Assembly: GCA_964007475.1 (NCBI GenBank) | Contig: OZ023275.1 | Span: 19,881,829-19,945,828 of the forward strand | DNA length: 64,000 bases | Direction of reading: 5' to 3' | Origin: Hybos culiciformis | Taxonomy: Eukaryota; Arthropoda; Insecta; Diptera; Hybotidae | In this document: positions 50,978 to 61,546 of the stretch, one piece after another | Numbering within the stretch: position 1 is the stretch's first letter | Layout: the number at the start of each line of letters is the position of its first letter | Made by a program: the position numbers and the translations under genes | The notes under the pieces: generated by a model | What the model saw: only the letters and a program-made list of their open reading frames with translations | What the model was told of the DNA's origin: nothing | Databases searched by the model: none

Positions 50978-51502
50978 CAGGCCTGGGCAACCCGAAACAT
51001 AAGCGAGCCAATTTTAAGAAATATCAAAAATTAAAGATCCGCAAATTTTTTTAATAATTATAAATGTATATAAGAAAATCAATATATTTAATTTTTGATT
51101 TATATACCGTTTTAAAATATTAAAAATTAAATAAAACAATAATTTTGATTTATAATTATGAATTTTATACATTGTTCAAAATATATAATTCTTCAAAATT
51201 AATTGTAATTTTAATAATGACACCCTTAATTGATTTGTTCAATTCTCGTCCGTCATTGAAACTCGATGTTTATTTTTACAAAATAATAAAAATTCTTTAT
51301 TTGTAGTTTACAGTGGAAAAAAAATTCTTGATTTGTAGTTTAGGGTGCAAGAAAATTCTTTATTTGTAGTTTAGAATGAAAAAAGTTAAGGCCGGGTGAA
51401 AAAAAAAATTTGTCAGAATTGTTCTTCGAGCCGAATGCAGTGTAAAAAAAATGATTTTCGGAGCCGCATAAATTTATGTTAAGAGCCGCAGTTCAAAGTC
51501 TC
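50978..51502. mobile_element. hAT-like MITE nested in the hAT element
   Basis: The left end CAGGCCTGGGCAACCCG and the downstream agcgagcc are typical of hAT MITEs. The right side has gagccgcata…agagccgcagttcaaagtctc, like the 28625-28946 element. The flanking octamers aggtagac (50970-50977) and aagtagac (51503-51510) differ by one base, so the target duplication is plausible but not exact. Confidence 0.55.
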
Positions 51503-52098
51503 AAGTAGACTATACTAAAGCGCTTTTTTTAACGAGGTATTCCCAGTAGTTCTAGTGCTAGTCCTCAAATAAATATACATACACTAGGTAGAAAAAGTCT
51601 GCGTACGGGCTCGTTTTCTTATTTTTTGTTCCACATGTTCCCAGTTTTTGATGTCATTTAAAAGGAATCTGTAAAAATAAATTTTTTATCAAAATTTAAA
51701 TTTTGAGAAATATCAATTTTTGGAAAAGTCTGCGTACAGCCGGTTTTAATGCCGCGTCTCAAAAATTAACTAATAATGCCATTGAAAGGCAATTGAATGT
51801 AGATAATTTTGCGCCATATAATTTTATCTGTACGATAAGTGAAAGTGTCAAAAATCGCCTTTGAAAGTCATAAAAAGAAGCGGTTCTAACCTATTTTTCA
51901 GCAGTTCTAAGCTATAATTTTTGACACTTTCCCTTATCGTACAGATAAAATTATATGGCGCAAAATTATCTACATTCAATTGCCTTTCAAATGAGATTAC
52001 TAGTTAATTTCTGAGACGCGGCATTGAAACAGGCTGTACTCAGACAGTTCAAAATATTGATATTATTTCTCAAAATTTAAATTTTGAAAAAAAAAAAA

Positions 52099-52842
52099 GG
52101 TGGGGTGTCACAACATCAACAGGACATAAAGTCAGTTGACTTTATGTCTCAATTTTTGAGACATAAAGTCAACTGACTTTATGTCTCATTCAAAAGGGAC
52201 ATAAAGTCAACTGACTTTATGTCTCAAATTTTTTTTTACTTTTTGATTCAGATTTTTTTATTTTTTTTCATTTTTTTTTTAAATTTCAAATCCAAGGTTA
52301 GTCTTAATAATATATATATTTATAGAAGTTTCAATGTTTTATATAAGTTTGGATGCTAAACGGATAATTTTTTTACAAAAATAAGTTTTTAAAAAAAAGT
52401 TGTTTGAACAACAACATCCTTTTGGAAAAGGCCTAAAATCAACACCCCTTTTCCAAAAGAATTACATATTAAATTAAGTTATTACATATAAAATAAGCGT
52501 AGCGCGACGGGTGCGGACACNNNNNNNNNNNNNNNNNNNNNNNNNNNNNNNNNNNNNNNNNNNNNNNNNNNNNNNNNNNNNNNNNNNNNNNNNNNNNNNN
52601 NNNNNNNNNNNNNNNNNNNNNNNNNNNNNNNNNNNNNNNNNNNNNNNNNNNNNNNNNNNNNNNNNNNNNNNNNNNNNNNNNNNNNNNNNNNNNNNNNNNN
52701 NNNNNNNNNNNNNNNNNNNNCCTTAAAAAATTGACTTTATGTCCCTTTTGAATGAGACATAAAGTCAGTTGACTTTATGTCTCAAAAATTGAGACATAAA
52801 CTCAACTGACTTTATGTCCTGTTGATGTTGTGACACCCCACC
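52099..52842. mobile_element. Foldback with arrays of 26-bp palindromes, containing the assembly gap
   Basis: The left arm begins GGTGGGGTGTCACAACATCA and the right arm ends with its exact complement. The arms match for about 115 bases with one visible mismatch. Inside each arm a perfect short hairpin, GACATAAAGTCA plus a 2-base centre plus TGACTTTATGTC, recurs. Copies lie at 52123-52148, 52160-52185 and 52198-52223, with mirror copies right of the gap. Inside is another inverted pair (ccttttggaaaagg / ccccttttccaaaag, 52419-52461). A G+C-rich edge, gcgcgacgggtgcggacac, meets the gap. Flanks are A runs, so the target duplication cannot be read. Class unknown. Confidence 0.75.
52521..52720. 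other. Assembly gap (200 N)
   Basis: Exactly 200 unknown bases, probably a placeholder length. It falls in the centre of the foldback, where hairpin DNA would hinder sequencing or assembly. Confidence 0.98.
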
Positions 52843-53236
52843 AAAAAAAAAATGTTTTCACAAAAAAACTTTTTTCATAGAGTACTTTTAAATGACATCA
52901 AAAACGGGGAACATGTTGAACAAAAAATAAGAAACGAGCCCGTACGCTTTTTCTACCTAGTGTATACCAAACAAAATATTTACATAAATACTATGTTGAT
53001 TTTATTCTATGCTGAATTCTTATTTGCACATTATACAATGTGCAATTTGATCTCGGTATACAAAAAAAATTGTATACTGTGTTGATTTTTTTCTGGGTAG
53101 AGTTTTTTTGTGAACAGTAGCACAGTAGTCAATTTCGAATGGATTTGCATGTCCTTGACTACAAATCGCTTGGCGCCCTATTCGTTAGGCGCCCTGTGCA
53201 AGTGCACATCATGCACATATCGCAGGACCGGCCCTG

Positions 53237-53244
53237 AATAGGAA
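53237..53244. repeat. hAT target-site duplication, right copy
   Basis: Exact match to aataggaa at 50872-50879. Confidence 0.9.
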
Positions 53245-53816
53245 TCTATGCTTTTAATAGGACAAAGTACAATTTTTATAGGAATTGGTACTATACTATA
53301 GTATAATAAGTAAACATTCCAATTATCGCAGCAATTGTTAATGTTTTTTTTTAATAGCACATATTTGTCAAATAAATAGGAATGAAAGTTGTGGATTTTG
53401 GTGCCTTTTAAGTGGGAAACGATCCAATTTTAGATGGGAAGAAATATAACAAAAATTGTAACGGTTCCCATTTCTCAAAGGACTTAGACCAAATAATTTG
53501 TTGGGCTTGTTCCTATTTTCTTGGGTGTTTTGTTCCAAAATTTTGAGAAATTAATCCATTAAAAAACAGGAAACGGGCATATTTTTTTTGGACCCGCTCC
53601 ACCTAAAGAAGGATCAGTTCCAATTTCAAAGGTACTGAAACCCATATTTCTTTTTCCTCATATTATAGGAATGTGTGCTATTATTTTGGAACGTGTCCTT
53701 TTTTTTTAAATTTGATTATTTTTTGGGGACATAATCCCAAAATTTATAGGAAGTTTTTCTATTTTGCCTTTCCCATATTTTTTTGGAATCGCTCCATGGG
53801 CTTTTTTTTTCGTGTA

Positions 53817-54161
53817 TATTCAAAATAAATCAGAGTTTTTTTTTTTCCATAGATATTTAAAAATATTTTGGGAATTAATTAAAATTTAATATCTCCGCTC
53901 CTCGTCATTCCAATAATATAATGAAGATAAGTCCGCATATAATTTATGTATTTTTAGAAATTCATTGAGATTACACTTTGTATATATGTAGTACAAAATC
54001 AATTTGTAAAATCTTTGCTTTAAAATTATTTTTATTTTCAGTTTTGCCAAAGAAATGTTTATGTTTGAAACAAATTGTTATCATAATTAAAAAATAATAT
54101 AGAACAGTACATATTACATAAATGAAGTATGGAGCTCTTTTTCAAAATTTCTTCAACATTT
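53817..54161. other. A+T-rich DNA, no gene seen
   Basis: No element ends or coding signal. Confidence 0.5.
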
Positions 54162-54484
54162 TTTTTTTTAAGTTCCTTCAATTTACATCGACTCATTTTT
54201 AGACCCCAGTCCGAATTCTTGGACCTGTAATTAATATCTTTCTATACCACACAGGCTAATATTTATCAGAATCCATTAAAACTTTTAAAAATTGATAGTA
54301 ATTAAATTTTTTAATGAAAATAATTATACGACTCGGCCAATTGATAGTTCATCTCTGGATATTCGCACACAGAGTATCTCATGTTTAAGCTCGGAAGAAA
54401 GTGAACGATATATTATGAGTATGTTGGCTTCAACTTGATCGGCCAAATAGTTTATGATGATCAGACAGAAACGGGCTAAAAATA
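54162..54484 (+). repeat. Dispersed repeat family B, copy 1
   Basis: Starts in a T run with aagttccttcaatttacatc, continues through ccccagtccgaattcttgga and ends in gatcagacagaaacgggctaaaaa. The same start, middle and end phrases occur at 63206-63452 in the same order. The end motif is shared with 20500-20690 and 12421. Class not determined. Confidence 0.7.
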
Positions 54485-55177
54485 ACAAAATATTATCTAG
54501 ATACTTACATTAACAGCGCCACCGCCCCCGCACCGGAAAATTAGGATTATTTATTACAGTTTCCTTAAAAAACAATGATGATCTATTTTTAAATAATAAA
54601 TATTGCTTTATTAGGTAATTACTGTTTGAAATGATTTTATTCGATAAATATCTCATATATACATTTTTCATTATAGAACGAACACACTTATAATATATAT
54701 AATTTCTTTTACTTCTTGCTTGTTCTGAATCAGTGCAAATCACATTTGTTTTTTTTTTCATTTTATTTTTACTAAACACAACACAATCAACTTATTCAAA
54801 TACAAATATTTACCCATGCAGACAAATTAACATAAAAAACAACATAAGATTATTTTTTGAAAAAATACAAAAAAAAAGCTCTATATACTTTATTCGTACA
54901 ATATTCATTTATGTAAAAAGTTAGTATACATAGAAAAAAAAAATATTTTTTTATTATAACTTTCTAGTTATTACGATGTCTTACACATCTAGACGTTCTG
55001 GCGCCCAGTAAAAAATATAGGACATGCTTCTTTCTTTTTTTTTAAATAAAATTAAAAAAAAACAAAATTTTGAATACATAATTATTAAATAAAGAAAAAT
55101 AAAATAAAAATTAATTTAAATACCTAATGAAATTTTTTTTTCATTTTAATATTTATTATATATGATTACCACTGTTA
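54485..55177. other. A+T-rich DNA, no gene seen
   Basis: A short G+C patch (agcgccaccgcccccgcacc, about 54514-54533) is the only notable feature. The opposed frames at 54510-54779 (-) and 54733-54924 (+) are not supported. Confidence 0.5.
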
Positions 55178-55412
55178 CATTGATAGAAGGATCTATTGCC
55201 GCAACAGAAATATCGAACTATCGAAATGGTTGCCGAAATCAACTTATATATGGTTGCTGGAATTAACATAATTTTAAAGCAAGCAAAACTCTTTTTTGGC
55301 AAAATATTTTTTATTCTCTGAAAAAAAAACAATGTTGTTGCAACAGAATTATTGTTTCTGCAAAAGAAATATATTGATCGAAAAAGAATTCAAAAAAGCA
55401 TTTCTGTCAGTG
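55178..55412. mobile_element. TA-flanked MITE, 235 bp
   Basis: The left end CATTGATAGAAGG and the complement of the right end, CACTGACAGAAATG, are imperfect inverted repeats. TA lies outside both (55176-55177 and 55413-55414). The interior repeats ttgctg/ttgccg and caacagaa phrases. The ends fit the CACTG-type MITE group seen at 19848. Confidence 0.6.
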
Positions 55413-55414
55413 TA

Positions 55415-56729
55415 CCAGAGGCCGCACGTGAAAATTCTAAAGGAAGGTGCTGCGCAAAAATAAAAAGCCTTTTTTTTTGCAAAATTTAATATAACAAGGG
55501 ATATAAATAAAAATATATAACTATAAATATATCTGTTGTTTTTTTAAATTGATAGTTAAATCTGGCACAAAAATTGAACGTAACAACAAAGTTTAATAAA
55601 CGATCCTGTGTGTTTTATGACCTAAAAATTTTCTCGAATTGTCGAATCACACTTGCAATAGCATAAAATTGTTATGTGAGATATCAGAACTAAATCACTA
55701 AATAACAGAATCACAGATTTAAATCTGAATTATGTTGCTGAATAGAAAAATACTCTATGTAATTTAAATCCATTTAAAAACCTAGTCCCTACCTCTAGAA
55801 TATAATAATCAAGTTACAATCTTTTTTTACGCCATTATTTTTTATCCACAAACTTAACATAATATGTATGTTTGTACAATGAAATTATGTGGATTCGCAT
55901 ATTGGATATAAATACATGCACGGATATCGCATCATGTGTATTCTGCAAAAGTTGGAAAATATATATATAACAATTAATTAGTACATACATAATTATGTAA
56001 ATATTTGAATTGCATTACTAAAATCATATATTTATTTAATATGTACATGAACTATAACCAACATTATATTATCAATTTTCGAACAATTCAACATAAATCA
56101 TGTCAGAAATTAAATTAAAAAAAAAAAAAAATCATATCATAGGTGTATATTAAATTTGAAATAAAAAAGAAACCATATATTTTTGGTAATAAAATTTATA
56201 ACCATTTTTCATTTTTATTATAATATGAAATGTCATTGCAAAATTTATGTTTTAAATTTATTTTCATTTACATGCATTTTTCGAAAAAAAAAAAAAATAA
56301 TAATAATAATAATGCCTTTTTTTTATTTTTGCATTCAATTCTGATTAAAAAGCCATAAAATATAAATTAAAATAAAATTCATTAATCTGTTAAATATATT
56401 TTCATTTCGCCTTTTTAAACTTTACTAAATCAAAATTTCCCATTGAATGAAATCTTAAGTTCCTACTTGAAAATATTAATATTATGCTAGAAAAATCATT
56501 ATTTTTTTTTTAGTTCCAGAATTAACACCAGGGTTAAAAAAAAAATTTGAAATATTTTTCATCCGTTTCCTTCAGAGTGGTGAAATCGGCATCAGTGTTA
56601 AATTTCTACGACGCGGAATTTAAATATTTCAAAAGTTGATGAAAATTGAAAATATAACGAACGACTCTATAACGTAGAAAAACAAATATTCAAAGCATCT
56701 CCTAGGCATAAAAAAATAAGTAAAAAACG
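55415..56729. other. A+T-rich DNA, no gene seen
   Basis: An (AAT)n run lies near 56296. No recognised element apart from the start of the next repeat. Confidence 0.5.
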
Positions 56730-57368
56730 AGTTTTCAAAAAAAATGAGGACAAGCCGCATGAAAAAGTAGAAAATAACCTTTTCTTCACACACAGAGGTG
56801 GACTCAGATTTTTTGATTTTCCAGCTTTTTCGCGTTTTCCATGGAGTTTTCTACAAAAGCAACTTTATGCAACTCATTTCGCTTTACAACTTTGTCTCAG
56901 GTTGCAAAACGTTCAAACGCTTCCTTGGTCAGAAAAACTCCGGAAAAGCGTTTTACGTGAATTTTCATCGATTTTTTCTGCAAGTTTTCACCATTGTCGG
57001 AGAGAAAGTAATGATGCCAGTTGATAGGGAACTTGATCCTGCATAATTTAGAAAACTTTTTACCGCAAAATTTCCGGAAAATTTTTTCGGAAAAATCAGC
57101 AAACTTTCCATTTTTCCTGAAACGGATTTATCACTAATCAAATTTGTACCAAATTTTCAAATGATTTTTCCCGATTTTCCGGGTTTTCCATGGAAATTTC
57201 CGGTTCAAATTTTGATAGATTCAATTGTCACGCGACATGAACCTGTGTGCCAAATTTCAGCTCGCTGTGATGACGAAAAGTGGGTCTACGAGAGTGTCGA
57301 AAATAGTAAAGAAATATATAAACAGAGAAATTCGTGTACGAGTTAATAAGAATTGTTTCCTCAAAAAT
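56730..57368 (+). repeat. Dispersed repeat family C, copy 1
   Basis: About 640 bp closely similar to 60673-61546, through shared segments such as ccgcatgaaaaagtagaaaa, tgatagggaacttgatcctg and gccaaatttcagctcgctgt. Runs of tttttccg-type phrases are typical. Frames in both copies end in VMMPVDRELDPA-stop. Upstream of that the frame differs between copies because of indels, so the open frames are probably not selected. No transposon ends were identified for this copy. Confidence 0.8.
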
Positions 57369-58283
57369 CATAACAATTGTATGACACTAAATTTAAATTC
57401 ATATGGAAAACTTAAAGATTGGTCTGTAAAATTAAATTAAAAACGGCTTGAAAATTTATGTCGGTAGTAGTGACTGATGTTAAATTGTTTTATAGTTTCT
57501 AGAAATTTCATATTTGTATGACTTAGTAATTGGTTAAATTTTCTAAATTCTTTGCTTCAATTAAAGTTCAACAATCTAGTTAGATTTATATAGTTTTTGT
57601 ATCAAAAATTTCGGACTGATTACACAAAACTGTTCTACAATTTTAAGAATATAATTTCTTTTCATTAAGCCCTAAAACCGCATCATTATAATAAACATTT
57701 AATTACTTAAAAACATTTAAATTATTATTTTCATATTTATAATATTGCTCTAAAGATTGTGCTTATTTGGTTTTTATTTTCATTTATATTTTTATTGGAA
57801 AAAATTAATATTTTGTCATTAAATTTTTTACAGCTGAAATATTTTTCCAAAAATTTTTAGAAGTTTTAATTTTTTTTTAAATACCTAATTATAATAAAAA
57901 TAAATAATTATTTTATTAATAATTAAAAACCGCACAATGTTTGAAAGCAATATTCAGTTTGGGGAACAAAAAATAAGTATAAAATTAATGTGCGGTTAAT
58001 TTTCTTAATTATATTTTGTTTAAAATATATAAAAATAAACTGTGTACTGATAATGAACTTATCATAACCATTTTTTTTAACAATCTCTTTATAAATAAGT
58101 TTTAATTTAAGGTTTTCATTTGCAGTTCTAATTTCGATAGTGAAGTAAATAAATCAAAGTGCTTAGAGAATTAGATGCTAAACTGATTAATTATAAAATT
58201 TTGAACTAATTCATCGAACACGGTATTGTATAGTAATTTTTGTGAGACTTTTCTTCAATACTTTTCAAAATTTCCATATTCAT

Positions 58284-58333
58284 TAGCTGAGTGGTACAGC
58301 TGGAGGCCTACAAGTTCTTTAAGGTTCAAAAAT
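58284..58333 (+). mobile_element. tRNA-like SINE head, degenerate
   Basis: An A box TAGCTGAGTGG (58284-58294) and a degenerate B box GGTTCAAAAAT (from 58323) are about 39 bases apart, with a D-loop-like gtacagctgg between. The sequence after it is A-rich. Stems are incomplete. Likely a SINE or tRNA relic. Confidence 0.45.
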
Positions 58334-58745
58334 TAAAGATAATATAAATATGATTAAAATTAAGAGTAAGAAAATTATAAAAAAATAATAGAAAATAAAT
58401 ATTTTTAAATATTTTCTTTAATGTTCTCTAAATTATATTGTTGAGGTTTTAGTCTAAAATTAACCATTTTTTTTTTCTAATTTTATGAAAATTAACTAGT
58501 ATTTAATAAGTTAAAAAAAATTTCTTGACCAAATATTGCAAAGTTGAGTTTCTGAAAATTTTTAATTTTTCTATTTGAAGATTATGGATTTGGTGTTGAG
58601 TATAGGAAGCTTAAACCGGATTAAAATAAGGGACAATTAGGAGGAAATCATTTTACGACGGCGTTCAGAAACCATTTTGCTTGTAGAGCCTTCCATATTC
58701 GCGAGATGAGGACTGGTAACGAATCCCCTAAGCTACTATACTATA

Positions 58746-58753
58746 CTATATGC
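58746..58753. repeat. hAT target-site duplication, left copy
   Basis: ctatatgc is repeated exactly at 59596-59603. Confidence 0.88.
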
Positions 58754-59595
58754 CATAGGTGGCCATAACGTGGCTCGCGAGCGGTTCTTGAAGTCGATTG
58801 GAATGGCTCTTATACCCATTTTGTAATAATTCCTATAAGAAAACTTTCTATTCTGGTTTACATATTCTCGTTTACATTATTGCGTATTTTTTTAACAAAT
58901 TTTAATTTTGACAAATTTAACCAGAACTTAACTAAACGAAATTTAAAACGCCTACTAATTTACACCAGCAAAAAAGTTTAACTTTAAACTGATTCACTTT
59001 AAAATTAGATGTACAGTTAAATTTGGAAAAAAAACTATTTAATAAGCGAGTCACACTGCAACTAAAAAGCCACTACTCATGACGGCTTATTTAAATGCGT
59101 TCACACTTGCACTTTTGGGTTTTTTTCTTTTTTTTGCTCTTTTTGTCATATCTTTTTCCTTTTTTTTCAGGAATTTTTTTGTTTTTTTTGTTTTTTTATT
59201 CGTTTTTTTACAAAAAATTGCCGCCAACTTCCTGAAAGTATGCAATTGTTAGTTTATTTTTTTCTCACAAAGCTCATTTGTTATATGATCCCTGTTTTTC
59301 TAGTGACTTTTTGAAAAGCCACTAGCTTTTTTTTCTTTTTTTTGTATGGGAAAAGCCACGAAATAGCCACAACGATGATAGCTTTTTCAAAAAGCCATTA
59401 AAAAGCCGAAGTGTGACAGCCTTATAAATCCTACTAATTTACGCAAAAAAAAAAAATTCAGTTTAAATTAAAAAATTTAACTGATTCACTTTAAAATTAG
59501 ATTAATCATATATGTATAATACAAATTATAAATGGATCTTTAAAATATTAATTCATAAATGTGGCTCCCAAAGTTAGTATAGCTGGCTACCCCTG
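58754..59595. mobile_element. Non-autonomous hAT element, 842 bp
   Basis: The left end CATAGGTGGCCA and the complement of the right end, CAGGGGTAGCCA, match at nine of 12 bases. Exact 8-bp duplications (ctatatgc) flank the element. Subterminal gtggctcgcgagcgg and gtggctcccaaag are hAT-like. No transposase is present. The interior contains two imperfect direct copies of a 60 to 73 base phrase (58951-59010 and 59430-59502, cctactaatttac…aaaattagat) flanking a possible second insertion. Confidence 0.87.
59050..59417. mobile_element. Possible element nested in the hAT
   Basis: gtcacactgc (from 59050) and …aagtgtgac (to 59417) form a 9-base inverted pair. Repeated aaaagccac phrases occur on both sides, and the segment is much more T-rich and less diverged in its motifs than the host element. 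It lies between two imperfect direct repeats. Termini and target duplication are unproven. Confidence 0.35.
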
Positions 59596-59603
59596 CTATA
59601 TGC
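59596..59603. repeat. hAT target-site duplication, right copy
   Basis: Exact match to ctatatgc at 58746-58753. Confidence 0.88.
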
Positions 59604-60528
59604 CATCTGGGAATTTTAATGAAGTACGGGTGTGACGACGATACATAAAGATAAACGCCTTAAATCTTTTGCTGCACCTAATTTTTCTTCATTCAGTGAA
59701 CAACATACTAGATTTATTACTGAAATGCAATACTTTAATTATCAAATTTATATAATTGTAACGCACATCTAACATTATTTGATTTTTAATTGTACGTACA
59801 TATCTATTTTATTCAATTTTACATATAAATAACATAATATAAATTTCAATTTTACATATAAATAACATAAAGTTTTGTTAGAATTTATTATTTCAGTTGG
59901 TTGATGAATTCAATTAAATGTATATGGCTAGTTTTGGCCAGGAAAATTAAATAAAATAACTTTAGCAATTTAACATAAAGACTTTTTGTATACATATTAA
60001 TCATTCGATGCGGGGCTATTGTCTCCATTTCATTTACTTATAATATGCCATAATTTTTCATGATTCATTCATACTAAATTCATAAAATCTATTTTATTAT
60101 ATTTATTTAACTTTTAAAAGTATTAATTTTTATGGCTCATAAAAAGTAAACAAAAAAATGTAAAATATATATTCAATAAATTTAAATAAACTTCACTTAC
60201 TATCCTTTTTTTTTTTATATCAAATTTTTATTATTAACATAAAGGATTAAAAAAATAAATAAACTCCATTAGACTAAGTATATTAGAGACATAAGAAATT
60301 TCGATAAAAAGTCCATTAGTAAACAATATGTTATAAAAAATGAAAATAACTATGATTTTTGTTGTATTCATAAATTTAAATTTTAACTTTATTTTATGAA
60401 AATTTACGTTAATCACATTTTGTAGTTGATTTTGCTTTAATGATGATGCCAGGAGTGCATTCAACCAAAATGCAGTTAAAAAATGATTTTAAATCGGTTC
60501 TTTGTTTTTGATTTTGGATATTTCTTAC
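59604..60528. other. A+T-rich DNA, no gene seen
   Basis: Two tandem copies of tttcaattttacatataaataacataa occur near 59814-59871. The minus-strand frame at 60234-60464 is unsupported. Confidence 0.5.
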
Positions 60529-60536
60529 GTTTAAAT
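60529..60536. repeat. hAT target-site duplication, left copy
   Basis: gtttaaat is repeated exactly at 62130-62137. Confidence 0.85.
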
Positions 60537-60672
60537 CATTGCTTCTCAAACTTTTTTATGTCGGGGCTCCCTAAACTAAAAAAAAAAATCACGCGGCTCC
60601 CCAAAAATTATTCGAAATAAAACATTTAGTTTTCATTTTAAAAAGTATTTTTTTAAAAATAAGTTAAAAAGA

Positions 60673-60765
60673 GTTTTCCAAAAAACTGAGGCCAGGCCGC
60701 ATGAAAAAGTAGAAAATAACTTTTTCTTCACACACACAGGTGGACTCAGATTTTTTGATTGGGAC
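60673..60765 (+). repeat. Perfect 93-bp inverted repeat, left arm
   Basis: Starts gttttccaaaaaactgaggc and ends tttttgattgggac. Exactly complementary, by eye over all 93 bases, to 60810-60902 across a 44-base loop (60766-60809). Weaker pairing continues outside for about 25 bases. A transcript would form a long perfect hairpin. The related copy at 56730 contains only one arm. Confidence 0.92.
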
Positions 60766-60809
60766 GTAAGTGATTTGATTCATGAACAGAAAGAATATTC
60801 AAGAGAAAT

Positions 60810-60902
60810 GTCCCAATCAAAAAATCTGAGTCCACCTGTGTGTGTGAAGAAAAAGTTATTTTCTACTTTTTCATGCGGCCTGGCCTCAGTTTTTTGGAAA
60901 AC
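60810..60902 (-). repeat. Perfect 93-bp inverted repeat, right arm
   Basis: Reverse complement of 60673-60765. It runs from gtcccaatcaaaaaatctg to ctcagttttttggaaaac. An ATG-started frame begins inside this arm at 60840 but is probably incidental. Confidence 0.92.
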
Positions 60903-61546
60903 TTATTTTTCAACTTATTTTTATTTTCTGCCTTTTTCACGTTAACTAAATTGTTACTATGTGCTGCATGGATGTTTGAAAACAATTTTATGACTAATCA
61001 TATCGATGAAAATTTTTCCGATGATTTTTCCGCTTTTTCGGGTTTTTCATGGAGTTTTCTGCAAAATCAACTTTATGCAACTCATTTCGCTCTACAACTT
61101 TGTCCCAGGTTGCAAAACGCTCAAACGATTCCTTGGTCGGAAAACTCCGGAAAAGCGTTTTACATGAATTTTCTTCGATTTTTTCTGCAAGTTTTCACCA
61201 TTGTCGAAGAGAAAGTAATGATGCCAGTTGATAGGGAACTTGATCCTGCATAATTTAGAAAACTTTTTTACCGGAAAAATCAGAAAACTGCATTTTTCCT
61301 AAAACGGATTTATCACTACTCAAATTTGTACCAAATTTTCATGATTTTTCCCGATATTCCGGGTTTTCCATAGAAATTTCCGCTTCAAATTTTGATAACT
61401 TCAATTGTCACGCGACATGAACCTGTGTGCCAAATTACAGCTCTCTGTGATGACGAAAAGTGGGTCTACGAGAGTGTCGAAAATAGTAAAGAAATATACA
61501 GACAAATTACTTTACGAGTTAATAAGAATTGTGTCCTCAAAAAATA
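60903..61546 (+). repeat. Dispersed repeat family C, copy 2 (non-hairpin part)
   Basis: Parallel to about 56810-57368: catggagttttctgcaaaa, caactcatttcgctctacaa, tgatagggaacttgatcctg and gtgggtctacgagagtgtcg all appear in the same order with a few per cent divergence. About 130 bases near 60905-61035 have no counterpart in copy 1. The sequence is non-coding as far as can be judged. Confidence 0.8.

Larger units (their letters stand above)
51582..52962. mobile_element. TA-flanked palindromic MITE (Tc1/mariner-like ends), split by a foldback
   Basis: CACTAGGTAGAAAAAG at 51582 is mirrored by cttttTCTACCTAGTG ending at 52962, with TA outside both ends. The inverted arms continue imperfectly for about 85 bases through tctgcgtacgggctcgttt and gatgtcatttaaa. 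A second, inner pair of arms starts at 51725 (aaaagtctgcgtacagcc) and returns from 52057, folding around a centre near 51885. The whole element is therefore an almost complete palindrome with a doubled aaaagtctgcgtac end motif. A separate foldback sits in its right arm, in an A run. Confidence 0.8.
50880..53236. mobile_element. hAT element carrying later insertions
   Basis: The left end CAGGCCCGGTCCT and the complement of the right end, CAGGGCCGGTCCT, differ by one base. Exact 8-bp duplications (aataggaa) flank the element. Subterminal DNA on both sides contains ggcgccctgtgc, typical of hAT ends. No transposase remnant was seen. The interior consists of a second hAT-like MITE, a TA-type palindromic MITE and a foldback that includes the assembly gap. 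Confidence 0.88.
50593..53814. mobile_element. Outer TA-flanked MITE, split by later insertions
   Basis: The left end CACGGAAAAAAAAATTTAGAG and the complement of the right end, CACGAAAAAAAAAGCCCATGG, are followed on both sides by AGCGATTCC. TA lies outside each end (50591-50592 and 53815-53816). The arms carry repeated cccatattttt/cccaatttt motifs. The element was about 860 bp before a hAT transposon inserted (its target duplication is aataggaa). This is the oldest layer of the nest. Confidence 0.72.
57369..58753. other. A+T-rich DNA with a tRNA-like relic
   Basis: No exon recognised. It contains the tRNA-like sequence listed at 58284 and the 12-mer atttatgtcggt at 57454-57465. Confidence 0.5.

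Noticed and set aside
52511..52726. 71-codon frame
   Set aside because: It consists almost entirely of the N gap.
60673..60902. microRNA precursor
   Set aside because: Arms of 93 bp with perfect pairing are too long and too perfect for an animal microRNA; a hairpin-siRNA source or a recent inverted duplication is more likely.
60840..61253. 137-codon protein gene
   Set aside because: The frame starts inside a perfect inverted repeat, and its relation to the copy at 56798-57046 shows frame-shifting indels upstream of a shared end. There is no domain.
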